Assembly (NCBI GenBank): GCA_009829735.1
Contig: CM020619.1
Location: 13,817,777-13,881,776 of the forward strand
Source of the DNA: Pyropia yezoensis
Lineage: Eukaryota; Rhodophyta; Bangiophyceae; Bangiales; Bangiaceae
Reading direction: 5' to 3'
Length of the DNA: 64,000 nucleotides
The notes beneath the pieces are model-generated. The model saw nothing but the letters and a program-made list of their open reading frames with translations. It was not told the DNA's origin and searched no databases. This document shows positions 11,101 to 22,282 of the stretch, one piece after another. Every line of letters starts with the position of its first letter. Position 1 is the first letter of the stretch. Made by a program: the position numbers and the translations under genes.

Positions 11101-11517
11101 GTGGGTCTGGGGAAGAAGACGGCGCGACGTCGGTGGTGATCAAGGGGGGTTGAAAGGGTTAAGGTCGTCTTTAGTCTGTGTCTGTGGTTGCCCGTCCGGT
11201 CTCCCCCGGTGGCGCCGACACCCACGCACTACATACTCGCGTCGGGGCACCCGAGGTGCTCCAAAGCATGCGTTTCCCCGTCGCGCCGCCGGTAGGCACA
11301 AAACGGCCCAAAAACAAAGCATGGCTCTCAGAACGAAGCATGGGCGGGCGTGCGCACTAAAGGGGTGCAGCCCCAGTCTGCCCCAAACGAAGGGGTCCGG
11401 CGTGCGGCGCCTAGTGCGCCGTCCCAGCTGGCCCCAGACGCCAGTCGTTCCGAAGGTCCGAGAGGCGCGTAAGCACGGTTCGATCGAGTCGATCGAATCT
11501 GCCAGTCGGCTAGCCAG
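8126..11517. other. Long non-coding stretch
   Basis: 3.4 kb without a convincing gene. It holds poly-C runs (about 9580-9600 and 10648-10668), an AT-richer part at 8360-8760, and a short acidic Ser/Gly/Glu-rich frame ending at 9302 that could be the tail of a decayed ORF. The 3' flank of the outer retrotransposon lies near 11000-11517, but I could not identify its LTR. Confidence 0.4.
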
Positions 11518-12642
11518 TCACATCGCTGCAATGCTGCAGCGAGGACATTCTAACGGACTCCCCAGCTGTGGCAGATGTGGCTCGTCATGGGCGCTGACGG
11601 TGGCGCCTTTCGACAGGCCATGTGCGTTATCGAGGTCTTGCTTGGTTAGCCAGGTGTTCTCACTGACATCGCAGCCTTTCCACTTGACCAGGTACTGCAG
11701 TTGTCCACGGCGTTTTCGTGACCGTATAATGGGGTCCACTTCGTACTCAACCGAACCGTCCGGAAATGCTACCGGAGGTGGAGCGGGAGGAAGTCGACCA
11801 TACGGATCAGCGCTGTACGGCTTTAGTAGACTGGCGTGAAAGGCGTTGTGCACCTTTCGATCAAGGACTGCTTGAGGAAGATCCAGACGAAACGTAACAT
11901 CGTTGATGCTTTCAGTGACTCGGTATGGCCCCGAAAACTCGGGCATTAGCTTGCGAGCGCCTTGGAAGGCGTCCGGCATAAGATTCGTGGTGCTCCGGAG
12001 CACGAGATCGTCGACAGCGATAGTACATGGTCGGCGTCGGCGGTTAGCGCACGCCGAGCGTGTCTCATTTGCCTTCTTGATGGCGGTAATGGCAGTCTCC
12101 TGGGCTGCTTGCAGACTGCTGAGCCAATCTGAGACTGCTGCTAGTTTCCATTCCTTGCTGTCGAGGATGTCCACAGGTACCGTCCTTGGTTTAACCACAT
12201 AGTTCCGAAAGAATGGAGAGTACGTCGTGACTGCATTGGGTGACTGGTTGTAAGCTACTTCTGCAGCAACAAGAAAGAGGTCCCAATCAGCCTGGTGATG
12301 GTTCACGAAGTTTTGCAGGATTTCTTCAATCTTCTTGTTCATGTTCTCGGTTTGTCCGTCCGTCTGGGGATGAAAGGCCGAAGATGCCTTGATCTTGACC
12401 TTGAGAATTTTGGTGAGCGACTGCCAGAAGGTGGAGAAGAAGATACGGTCTCGGTCGCAGACGACGTCGGATGGTAGACCGTGGTGACGGTAGACGTGAT
12501 CATGGTAGAGTTGCGCTACGACTGGTGCAGTACAGTCGGGCTTCATTGGTGCTAGTCGAAGTATCTTCGACAGTCGGTCTACAATGACGTAGATGCCATT
12601 GTGGCCCCTTGGGGTCAGTGGAAGAGGGGTGATAAAGTCCAT
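11518..12642 (-). pseudogene. Outer element: integrase core and chromodomain
   Basis: This 374-codon frame starts inside the integrase catalytic core (MDFITPLPLTPRGHNG, with the first catalytic Asp). The second Asp is in VVCDRDRIF and the Glu in QTDGQTENMN. A GPYRV/HVSLLKPY-type C-terminal region follows, then a chromodomain near the end (YEVDPIIRSRKRRGQLQYLV, followed by KWKGCDVSENTW). It is separated from the upstream RNase H frame by a frameshift just before 12642. Confidence 0.85.
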
Positions 12643-13369
12643 GAAGACACTTGCCCATCGTTGGTTTTGGTGGATCTAATGGCTTGAGGTGACCCAGAAG
12701 TGAAAGGGTGCCAGCCTTGTTTCGTTGGCACAAATCACGTAATTGTACGTATCTTTGGATGTCCTTCCGCATCGTCTTCCAGTAGTATTTGGAAGCAATA
12801 GCGTTGATGGTTTTCTTGCCCCCCATGTGACCTTGGCTTGGGGTGTCGTGGTAGTCATGGAGTAGTCTCTGGCGTAGAGTACCAGCGGGGATGCACGTAC
12901 GGTCACCTCGTTTCAACAACCCCATGTGAAGCCGGTCGGGAGATACCAGGTCTTTGACTAGGTCGGCAAACTCGGGGTCCGCGTTGTACTCTTTGTCTAG
13001 GGTGGCAAGGTCTTGATCACTTTGGCTTATGGTCATGAGGCTGTTGATTTCAGTTTTCTCGGGTAGGTTTACGGCGGTCTTGGTTAGCACGCGACTAAGG
13101 AGATCTTGATTGGGAGCGTGCTTGTCGGGGGCGTCTTGTGGTTGCCTCGAATGGGCATCAGCTACGGGGTTGGATGTGCCCTTGATGGGGATGATCTTGA
13201 AATTGAATTGCTCACACAGCTCCAGCCACTTGACTTGATGGTCGTTGAGCATTTCTTGGGTTTTCAGGTACCTTAGGGACTCATGGTCGGTGTGCACCTC
13301 GAAAGGTCCTCGATGGAGGTAGCAGCGCCAGTGTCGAATGGCTTGTACTACTGCGAGCAGCTCGCGCTC
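12643..13369 (-). pseudogene. Outer element: RNase H C-terminal part and integrase zinc-binding domain
   Basis: The frame encodes RELLAVVQAIRHWRCYL, then HTDHESLRYL (RNase H motif), NPVADAHSRQP, and the integrase H2C2 segment (HDTPSQGHMGGKKT, KYYWKTMRKDI). It shifts frame at about 12650. Its upstream half lies 9.4 kb away at 22761 onwards. Confidence 0.8.
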
Positions 13370-13374
13370 CCGGA

Positions 13375-13847
13375 TGTGGCAAAAACCCACTAGCACACGC
13401 GGCACCCAAGTTGGGGCGGTGCGCAAGGGCTGCCTCCCGTGTCGGGGGAATCGGAAGAAGTGCAAGTCGTACACACGCTGTCCCTGTTGTGGGGTAATCC
13501 CCCCACTGACAAACAAGAAGATGGTGTGTGGGCCAACAGTTTCTTGGTCGGGACGGGGACGCGAGGCCAAGCCCCGCTGTCCCTCCCCTTATCCCCCCAG
13601 GGTCCCCCCAGAATCTCGCCACTCAGAATCTCCCACCCCAGCACCTGCCCACCGGGCCACACGAAAAAAATCGAGACGATAAAATGCAGAAACCCCTCAA
13701 ATCCACGTTGGATTTACTACTACGCTAACTATCGCAAACTTAGAGAATATGGACCCGAATGCAGGGGGAGGAACTGTTCAGGCTAGTGGCCTGCCGCCCC
13801 TTGCATGGCACGTGTTGCCCCCCTACCTGCGGGTCAATACTGCCACA
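13375..13847 (-). repeat. 3' LTR of the inner retrotransposon
   Basis: 473 bp, the same length as the other LTR. The first 340 bp differ at one position by my reading (13615 region, C versus A). The last 130 bp hold about a dozen differences. Confidence 0.95.
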
Positions 13848-13860
13848 CTCCCCTCTCCTC
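13848..13860 (-). other. Polypurine tract of the inner retrotransposon
   Basis: Thirteen purines (GAGGAGAGGGGAG on the minus strand) touch the 3' LTR, as expected for the plus-strand primer. This fixes the element's orientation. Confidence 0.8.
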
Positions 13861-14172
13861 AGTTCCGACCGACCCGGTCGGCCCTGCGAGGAGGTGTAGA
13901 AACGCATATCGCGGCGTTGGGGGCGCGACTTGCTGTCCCCCCCCCGGTACGTCACGTGGGCGTGGAGGCGGTCACGTCGACCGCCCATCTCCTCAAGCTT
14001 GCCCACTTGGCAGCTTTCTCTTAACGGTACTCACCTCACCACCACCAACGCTTCCCCTTCACATTACCCTGGGCCGCCCCAATCTGGGGAGGCCACCCAT
14101 CTACCCGCGATCCGAGACCCCTCAACTTGAGGCGGGTCTCGTGAAGCTGCAACCGCGCTGTATCTCGCTAAC

Positions 14173-14936
14173 TTGGGGAGAGCCATGGTGACCCAGGGGT
14201 TGGAGTCTGACTCCCTGGACAAACGAATGGAGGACACATCTTACGGTGTAGCGCCCGCCGGGACTTCCGGCGGGGACTCCGCGGTCGCTCCGAGGGATGG
14301 GATGCCCGCGTCACCCGGCTTTGGGTTGGCGGCGGGATCTCCCCCGGAGGTAGGCCCCGTTGTTCCACGGGGGGCCTTGGGGCGGTGGTTTTACCCCGCT
14401 TGGCCTCTGTATGAGAAGGGGTCGACGGTTCTCCGCTGTGGCCGACTTGGCACAGCGATGAGTCGCGTATGGGACCGCCTACGGGAGAAAGTACCCCGTA
14501 GGGTCGGGTTTCCTCCCGACTTCAGGACGGACCAGTTTGCCTTCCTGGATGAGGACGCGGTCGAAGACGTGCAGCGGGCCAAGACCATGGTGGTCCGCGG
14601 GGGTACTATCGCGGGCACTCGCGACGTGCCGACCTTCACTTGGGACGCGGTGGCAACTCGCCACCCGTACCTCGCGACATCGATCCGCACACTCATCACT
14701 TTGACGTGCGGGTGGAGAAGGACAACCGGCGAGGTCCCTTCTTGGTGACATCGTCTCAACTCGAGCTTCCGCAGCAGTCGCCTGCCAGCAAGGAGCAATA
14801 CTACGCCAAGAAACCCGAGTGGTGGCCTCAAGTCGAGATCCCCTACGGGTTCCCGGCGCTACTACGACGGTTGCTCGACCACTTCGGCTCCGTCATGTTG
14901 ACGGCTAGCCCGGACCACCTGGTGTTCGCCATGTAG
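14173..14936 (+). pseudogene. Antisense extra ORF in the inner retrotransposon, part 1
   Basis: A plus-strand frame from 14173 (a Met-initiated, Gly/Pro-rich start, then GALGRWFYPAWPLYEKGST and a VPRRVGFPPDF segment) passes by frameshift near 14700 into a second frame. The second frame contains FDVRVEKDNRRGPF and KKPEWWPQVEIPYGFPALLR, ending TAG at 14934-14936. The composition is protein-like (W, F, Y, D balanced), unlike the low-complexity shadows elsewhere. It lies opposite to gag-pol, between integrase and the 3' LTR. I do not recognise the family. Extra antisense genes are known in some plant LTR elements; this could be one, decayed. Confidence 0.45.
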
Positions 14937-15032
14937 GCAACCCAGTGGCTCCTCAAGGTCATGTCGACCAGGGTGTCTTGTATCCAACGGCGGGGAATGT
15001 TCTGACATCTACCCCCCCGACTTATCCAAGGT

Positions 15033-16127
15033 TTGGAGCAGCTCACCCCTCAGCTAGTTGCTGAGGGGTGCTCATCGGGACAGCTCACTCTACTCGAGGA
15101 GATGCTGCGCCTCCATAAACTCATCGAGTGGGAGAGCATCGTGCACAAGTTGCGCCGATCTTCCCGCGGGCCCAAGGACGATGGCATACTTCGCCAGTTC
15201 GTCTGGGTCGGTCGTGAACTTCACGACGGCCGCGTGGTACTCAAGGAGGGGTAGGGCATCGGGCACTACCCGTATGCCCCGGGGGTGGAACGCCACACTG
15301 CGCCTCCCCCGGACAAGGCAATCGTGGTGGCCGTGGCCTCCCAAGATGACTACATTACTCAACCCACTGCGGGGGCCCCGAATAGGGGTCGAAGTTACTC
15401 TCGGGCTCCGCCTACTCGGCGGGCCCCTCCGCTCCCTCCTGTCCCATTCCAGCGGCACGGGGACATCCCGATAAGCGTTGCTGTTGAGACATCCACTCCG
15501 GTGACCCCCAACTTGGGGGCCACCCTACTCACGGTCTACCCCAAGTTGGTACTGCCGGCCACGCCCTTGACCTCCGAGATGACGACCACCATGTTGGTGC
15601 GCACCATTTCTTGATCGGCCGCGTCGGCTGCAACACTTCAAGCTTCCGAGACTCCTCAACTTGAGGAGCGCGTTCGTACTGTTGTGGCGACCGCGAGTTG
15701 CGAGTCGGTAGCGGGGCCCATGACGACCCAGTTGGCTCGTATCGGGTCAATCGTGCCCCAGTAGGCCCCACTTGGGTGCGGCAAGCGTCGGGCAAGCCGG
15801 GCATACTCGCCTCCTCGCCGTCGTCGCCGTCACTCGCGGCGGTCTCCCTCCGTGTCGGAAGACGAGTTGTCTTATTCCGTCTCGAAGTCCTCTACCCCGG
15901 CGAAGACGGAGTCTGTCCGGCGTCTGCGTCGCCAACTTGCGCGCGAGACCAAGCAGAAGAGTAGCCGCGGTCGCCGCCACTTGCGCGACCGTGAGGTGCG
16001 CGACGGCTCCGACTTGGAGCCGCCGCCCCCGCCGACGGGTGGGGAACGTTTTCGGCGTGGGTCTCGCCGCTCGCCTCCACGTGAGGGCGAGGGCCGTGGT
16101 GTTGGGGAGTCTAGCATGCGTGCCTAG
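15033..16127 (+). pseudogene. Antisense extra ORF in the inner retrotransposon, part 2
   Basis: The same frame as the end of part 1 resumes with MEQLTPQLVAEGC, then LEEMLRLHKLIEWESIVHKL and QFVWVGRELHDGRVV. Stops at 15252, 15612 and 15762 break it. It ends with a charged Arg/Ser/Glu tail (SVRRLRRQLARETKQKSS region) and a stop at 16125-16127. The middle is Pro-rich. It may be the continuation of one ancestral antisense protein of roughly 600 codons, with a basic C-terminus that could bind nucleic acid. Confidence 0.4.
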
Positions 16128-16238
16128 TTGGCAGCTGCCTTTGGTGTGAGAGTGCGTGGGTGAGGGCTGTAGCTAAAAGCCACTCTGCGTACCACTTCGA
16201 CTTGAAGCACTCTCTTGGCACCGTAACTTGGCCTTCGC

Positions 16239-18074
16239 TCACGTCGAGGGGGGGCAGTTAGGGTCGATATCATTCCGGGCGCAGTATGCCCGGACCTTCT
16301 CAGCGGGAAGATCCTCCACGTATTCCCACGTATCATCCTTAGCCTTATAGCTGAACCAACGCACCCTCAACATGAGGCGGTTAGTGTCCTCATCCCAGCC
16401 GTTGTCGATGAACTTATCGAACACGTACTCCTGTGGGCCCTGTTTGGCCGCAGGTAGCGAAGGCAGGCGCCACGCTTTCAGCGCACGCGCCCAAGCCGGG
16501 TCGCCTGCAGGAGGTGGTGCAACTTTTACCACGTCCTGTCCGTTTACTGTGCGGACCCCATCGTCACTTTCAATGGTAAACCACCGTCCATCCGTACGAA
16601 GGACCTGGTATGGCCCCTTTGTCTGGAACATCAACTTACCCCCAGTTGGGGTGTGTGAGTGAGCCAGCACCCAGTCACCCTGCTTGGGGACGTGCTTGGC
16701 GTTGCGCACCTTCTTGTCGAAAGTACGCTTGTAGCGCTTTTGCGCTTTGTCCATCTCAGCCCTGACTTTAGGGATGAGTTTTTCGAGCCTAGCAGCGAAC
16801 TCCACCTTACTCTCAGTGGGAGTAGGGGCACTGCCATCGGCCTCCCTAGTTGGGAGCGGCCGCCGTACGGCAATAGACCGCACGCGACGGGGAGTCACAA
16901 AAGCGAGAGGTACTTCCCCGGTAGATGAGTGAACCTGCGAATTGTAGGCGGTCGTGAGAATAGAACTGTATTGGTCCCCCGTTTTCACGTGCTCACTCAC
17001 ATAGTGGCGCAGCTGCCGAACAGTAGTTTTGTTGAAGCGCTCCACCTGCCAATTATTTTGTAGGTGGTAGGGGGTGGCATAGTTTGCCTGAACCCCCAAC
17101 ATATCCAGCACTCCCTGAAACAGTACGGACGCGAACTGCGGTCCGTTGTCCGACAGTGTCCTGTCCGAGATGCCATAAGCGGCAACCCTGTGATCTAGGA
17201 AGGCTGACACGACCGACATGACCGTGATCTCTGCCAGAGGGATCGCTCGCGTAAGTTCCGTGAAGCGATCACAGATGACCAGGAGGTACTGGTTGCCCTC
17301 CTCGGTCACTGGCAGGGGCCCACGGATGTCCATTGCCAACGTGGAAAAGGGCTCCTTGGCCGGAAACAGCAACATAGCCGTAGAAGGCCTCCGTTCCATA
17401 AAACGGTTCTGCGTACAACTTGTGCAGGCAGCCACCCAGCTGTAGATATCCACCACCATGGACGGCCAGTAGTATCTGGTCCTCAGGGTCTGGTATAGTT
17501 TCCTAGATACCAGGTGTCCACCTGTGGGAGCGTTATGATCCCTCTCACGAATACTGTCCTTGAGGGATGCGGGAGCGACAAGCTGTTCAGTCCCCTGAAT
17601 TTCCCCCCTCCTGAAGTGGAGGCCATCGTCTCCGATGAAGAACCGCGTCTCCGCCACTGTATCTAGGGTATCCCTCTGCGACTTACAGAAGGAATCTTCG
17701 GCTTGGGCCTTCACCACCTCGTCCAGGGACAGGGGTAAGTTCTTCCTGTTCCCTGGCGCCTCGGGGTTCAACGCCTGACCCGAGCGCGTGACTACCCCCA
17801 CGATGGGGATGTCATCATCGACTGAGTTAGTGTCCAGCCCCTCGGTAGGTACCCGAGAAAGGCCGTCGGCTAGGGCATGTTGCCTGCCGGGACGGTACTC
17901 AGTATCAAAGGTGAAGGGTTCCAGTCGCACCCTCCACCTGTTGAGGCGTGTGTTCGTGCAATCCGTCTTAAAGATGAACTGCAAAGCGCGGTGGTCACAG
18001 CGGATGAGGAAGTTCTCACCATTTAGGTAATGACGAAGTGACGTCACTGCCCACACCACCTCGAGTCCCTCCAT
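16239..18074 (-). pseudogene. Inner element: RNase H, integrase and chromodomain
   Basis: 611 open codons. The RNase H C-terminal part (CDHRALQFIF, ADGLSRVP) is followed by the integrase zinc domain (HNAPTGGHLVSRKLYQTLRT, CTSCTQN) and the catalytic core with D in AMDIRGPLP, D in LSDNGPQF and E in NNWQVERFN. Near the C-terminus is a chromodomain (VFDKFIDNGWDEDTNRLMLR, then VRWFSYKAKDDTWEY). The catalytic triad is intact. It is cut from RT only by an amber codon at 18102, in the same frame. Confidence 0.9.
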
Positions 18075-18101
18075 CTCGGTGACTCCATAGTTCTTCTCGG
18101 C

Positions 18102-18917
18102 CTAGTTCAGCCCCTTGCTGAAGTATCCTACCGGCAAGTACTCCCTGTCCGGCTGCTGCTGAAGCAACACACAACCAAGTTGGTCGTAGCTAGCATCCAC
18201 GTCTAGGATGTAGTGGCCTCCCAACCTGGGAATGGCCAAGATAGGGGGCTTCAGCAGTAGATCCGGAAGAGTCTCAAAGGATTCCTGCTCCACCCGACTT
18301 GGGGGAGGCAGGTTCTTCGGTAGCGTCGAGCTTACTAGCTCATTCAGCGGCTTCGCGACCTTGGCGAAGCCCTTGGTGAAGCGTCCGTATACGTTACACA
18401 TCCCGAGGAAGCTCCTCATCTGGGTCTGGGTCCGGGGGTACCGAGCCTTACGGATGGCTCTCAAGTTCTTCTCATTGACACTGAGGCGCCCGGGACGGAC
18501 AACATGTCCCAAGTATTCCACCTCCTGAGTGAAGAGGTGGCACTTGCTCGTTTTCAGTGACACACCGGCGTCAGCAAGTAGCTTGAGCACCTGACCAAGA
18601 TGGCCAATGTGCTCCTCCGGACTTCGGGAGAACACAATGATATCGTCTAGGTACACAAGACAGATCTGCCACCGTACTCCGGCCAGAATCATGTCCATGG
18701 CGCGCTGGAAAGCTGCCGGCGCGTTGCATAGTCTAAACGGTAGTCGTCTGCACTGGTATGTACCCCAGTAACAGGTTAAGGTAGTTTTATGCCTGTCTTC
18801 CGGGGCAATGGAAATTTGCCAATACCCCGCGTTACAGTCTAGGGTAGAGAACACGTTAGCTTCCCCCAGAGAGTCCAGACAGTCGTCCATCCTAGGTAGG
18901 GGATACCTGTCCTTCAC
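18102..18917 (-). pseudogene. Inner element: reverse transcriptase
   Basis: Contains YPLPRMDDCLD, LDCNAGYWQI, LPFRLCNAPAAFQRAMD and the polymerase active site YLDDIIVFS, then the thumb/connection and the start of RNase H (LDVDASYDQLGCVLLQQ). The frame ends at TAG 18102-18104. The next codons (AEKNYGVTEMEG) continue the homology, so the stop is a nonsense change. Confidence 0.9.
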
Positions 18918-19707
18918 CGTTTCTCGTTGGGCTTACGGTAGTCGATACAGAACCGTGGGGTCCCATCAACTATGGGGACAATGACAACCGGACTCGCCCA
19001 CTCGGCGTTGCTGGCCTCAATCACATCGAGGGCCTCCATGCGAGCGACTTGCTCCTTGACGAGGGCCCTTGAACGGGGTCCTCCCCTATACGGTAGTTGA
19101 CGTATAGGGGTGCACCGGGCTTCAACTCGATCCGGTGTTCGGTGGCTCTCATGAGTCCCAATTGACCATTCCACAGCTTGTGATATTGGTCCAAGAGGCG
19201 TTCGACTTGAACCCTCAACCTGGGCGGAACTCTCTCCATGTTCACATGGTGTCGAAGAGAGGCAGCCGGCTTGGCTTGCTGCTTCTCCTTTCCAGACTTC
19301 GGGTCGCTACTCGCGCCCGCGTTGAGGGTGACCGCTACTACTGGTCCCTCATGTTGGTCGATATAGCCGAACTTGGCTCCCGACTTGAAGTACTTGGGCG
19401 AAGAGCTCAGGTTCATCACCGGAACCCTCCACGGGACCCCGGCTTTGGATTCCATCGTGCCAGGGGCAACATGCACTTGGTGCTTACGAGCAAGAGGGGG
19501 GTAGGGGTATACCAACACGTTCCCCGTATAATCAGTTACAACGTCAACGTGCGCCACCGAGTTGGGGGGCAACGTGACCTTACGGGCTAAACGCACGGTA
19601 GCAGTAAACCCTTCTCTCACGGAGCAAACAGGCTTAGACTGTGGGACTGTCAGAGGAGCCACAGACTTTCCCTTACCAAGGATGGGGATGGTCTCCCCAT
19701 TCATCAA
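18914..19707 (-). pseudogene. Inner element: protease-RT linker and RT N-terminus
   Basis: The segment 19707-19021 encodes VAHVDVVTDYTGNVLVYP and an RVQVERLLDQYHKLWNG stretch, the usual lead into RT. A frameshift near 19080 moves homology to the frame ending at 18914 (MEALDVIEASNAEWASPVV, PRFCIDYRKPNEK: the RT fingers). A second shift leads into 18917. Confidence 0.8.
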
Positions 19708-19713
19708 CTTGAC

Positions 19714-20220
19714 TCAATACTCCGGGCCACAAATCAGAGGCACTTGTGTTACAACATACGGGGTACCCAGAAGCAGGGGTACCGATATATTCTCAACTAC
19801 GCCATAGGTCACGTCGACCTCATGGGTCCCCAACCTAGTTGGTAGGGTCACGGCACCAACGATGGGAAGTACCCCACCATTGATGTCAATCATATGGTCA
19901 GCTTTGGACCTCCAGCGTTGGAGCTTCACCTCCTTTGGTAATAGCGACTTGCGTATCAAGGAGGCTCTTGACCCGGTATCAAGTACGATACGGGCACAGC
20001 AGGCACGGCCGGGGGCTAGTTGCACCCGGCCAGCCACCTGGAAGTTCTCAACCGTCAGCACCGCGATGACCCGACGTGGGTTTGCGTTCTTGGGGAGTCC
20101 TACCCGAGGTGGGCGGACTCCCATTGGTCGGCGCAGTATCCGGCAGGGTTGGTTTGTCCTCTTGACCCACTTGGCCGAGGCTGCCGTTGTGAGCTTAGGA
20201 CGGCCAGCTCCAACGGCCAT
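19714..20220 (-). pseudogene. Inner element: aspartic protease
   Basis: The retropepsin signature ARIVLDTGSRASLIRKSLL has the catalytic Asp in DTGS; a later GTPYV-type flap/ILG region follows. The frame overlaps the gag frame over 20100-20220 in the -1 register, consistent with gag-pol frameshifting. TGA at 19714-19716 interrupts the same frame that continues to 19021. Confidence 0.85.
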
Positions 20221-20657
20221 TCGTTTCCCGCCGACTTGGCGTCGGAGTCCGAGGGCGAAGGGGAAGACGACGAGTCCGAGGACGACGTGTCCGCCCCATC
20301 CGCCGAGGGTGTGGCGACCGCCACTACCGGTTGAGGTCCACCCTCGCGGCGTGAACGTACTTCGTACGTAGACGTCTTCTTACTCGTATTCTTAACTAGT
20401 TGTTGAATGCGTTTACTCAACATAGGGCCATCATATGCCCAGTGTCCATCGGAGTTGCAGTTCCAACACCGATGGTCAGTTCCAGGAGGAGTCTTCCCGA
20501 CTTGGGAAGCCGATGAGGTACCCAAAGAAGTTCCCACGGCAGCTACTACCTTATCCTTGCGGATTCGGCGTGCCTCTCGTAGCTCTCTGGCCTGGCGCGC
20601 CTCCTCTCGTTCCTTGGCCAGCTTGGCCTGGCGCTCCTGGCGTTGCTCCTCCCGCAA
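20100..20657 (-). pseudogene. Inner element: gag nucleocapsid part
   Basis: A highly charged coiled-coil-like stretch (REEQRQERQAKLAKEREEAR) is followed by a zinc-knuckle remnant CWNCNSDGHWAYDGP. The last Cys of the CCHC pattern is missing, so zinc binding is probably lost. A Ser/Asp-rich acidic tail follows. It is in frame with 20658-22163 and separated only by one amber codon. Confidence 0.8.
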
Positions 20658-22163
20658 CTAGCGGTAGGCCTCATCTCTGCGGTAGGCGAACCTGGCCAAC
20701 TCGGCTAGTGTCGCCTGGGCAGTATTATGCTCCCGGGTCTCCATACGGACTGACCAATGGAGACCCGCCACAAACCGACTCTTCACCACAGCTTGTGGAT
20801 GAAGAAAGCCACAAAGATTATTGAGCTTACGGACCCGCTCCGCAAAGGACAACTCGTCCTCAGTCTCTTCCTGATGAGCTTGCGTATACTCCTCGACTTG
20901 AGAAGCCAACGCGGCTTTATCCACCATAGCTCTCAACAACCAGTTGACGAGCTCCGAGTAGAACGTCACCTCACCAGCGCCTCCACTTGAGGAACTGGGC
21001 ATGACGGACATGAGTTCTGTCCGTAGGTCGCCCTTGGTAAACTCCTGTAGCATGTAGAAAGCCATGTCTTCACTTATGGCATTGTCGTCACAGGCTTCAG
21101 TGAAACGACGTAGAAACTCAAAGACACGGAGGGGGGGAGTTCCATCCCACTCCGCTTTGTGCCCAAAAGAGTGAAGTGCATTCTTCTTGGCACGGCCCAT
21201 AGCTCGGGCGTGAATAGGACCGTACGCCACCGACTTGTTGTGGAGGGCGTAGGTCTCACAGTCGGAGATCCTCTGATAGACCGCGTTGGCTACGTGGATC
21301 TTGGGCGGCACCTCACGTTGAGGGAAAAGCCGCTGAGGCAATGGGGTGAGTTGACCCGCAGTGCCTGTAGTCTGCCACGGCGAGCTTGGTGTAGCCACCG
21401 GCGTTTCCGAGGGGAACTCCCCCGTAAAGGGCGTGCGCCCCACCGATAATGGTGTGGCTCCCTCGTTGGGAGTCACAGGGGTCGCCTCCGGTACAGGGCG
21501 ACCCGAGACAGGCGTAGGGAGGGATTCCCCCTGCGTCTGCGGGCTCGAAAGCCCCAATCCGGTCTGGACATTGAGACCATCTGGCAAACTCGCCACAATC
21601 TGATTCATAATAGTGTTCGTCATCGTGACCACCAGGTCCGGCAAAGTCTGCCGCAACACATTGGTCGCCTCCCGACGGACAGTTTCCGCGAGGAGTGGAT
21701 TATCGAGTCCAGTTGAGTCTCGGTCCGCCTCCGGGAGTCCACCTGAGGGGTATCCACGATCCTCAGAGGTCTCAACCGGGGGCATGGACGCGAGCCCATC
21801 GTCGACCAACGGAGGTCCGCCGTCCTCCGAAAGCCTAGTTGGCGACGGTTCCAAGCCAAAGTTGGCTCCAACCCGAGTGGATCCCGCTAGGACAGTCCTC
21901 TCACCTTCGGACGTACCCGTTGAGTGTACCACACGGTGGCCAGACTTCGGCCCACCAACATCAGAAGTGTCTCCCGAATGAACTCCCGACAGAATCAGGG
22001 TGGCCTGTTGCCCGCCCGTACTCCCAGTCCTGCTGGCTTGAGGGACCTCCAGTCCCTCTGCGACCCCAGGTACACCTACCTGAGTCTCACCAGTATTCAA
22101 AGGCACCGGAGTACGTCCGTCACCCGTGTACTCCCCAGACGACGGGGGGTCCGAACCAGCCAT
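20658..22163 (-). pseudogene. Inner element: gag
   Basis: 501 codons: a low-complexity Gly/Ser/Thr/Pro N-terminal half, then a helical capsid-like region (AMGRAKKNALHSFGHKAEWD, VFEFLRRFTEACDDNAISED, FYSELVNWLLRAMVDKAAL, ELSFAERVRKLNNLCGFLH). This is the layout of retrotransposon gag. It stops at TAG 20658-20660. Confidence 0.8.
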
Positions 22164-22263
22164 GTTGGCTAACGATTCGCAAGACGCGGTCCAAGTCCAC
22201 CGTTCCTCTGAGACAGAGGGCCCCCTACACCCGGGTGCACCCGGAGGTAAAGTTTACCTCTGT

Positions 22264-22280
22264 CCCCTGCTGCTCCACCA
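22264..22280 (-). other. Primer binding site of the inner retrotransposon
   Basis: Two bases after the 5' LTR the minus strand reads TGGTGGAGCAGCAGG, which would pair with a tRNA 3' end terminating in CTCCACCA. I cannot tell which tRNA. Confidence 0.7.
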
Positions 22281-22282
22281 AA

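Noticed and set aside
13375..13847. Cys-rich frame (CRGNRKKCKSYTRCPCC) seen twice as a possible zinc-binding gene
   Set aside because: It lies wholly inside the two LTRs, which explains the duplication.
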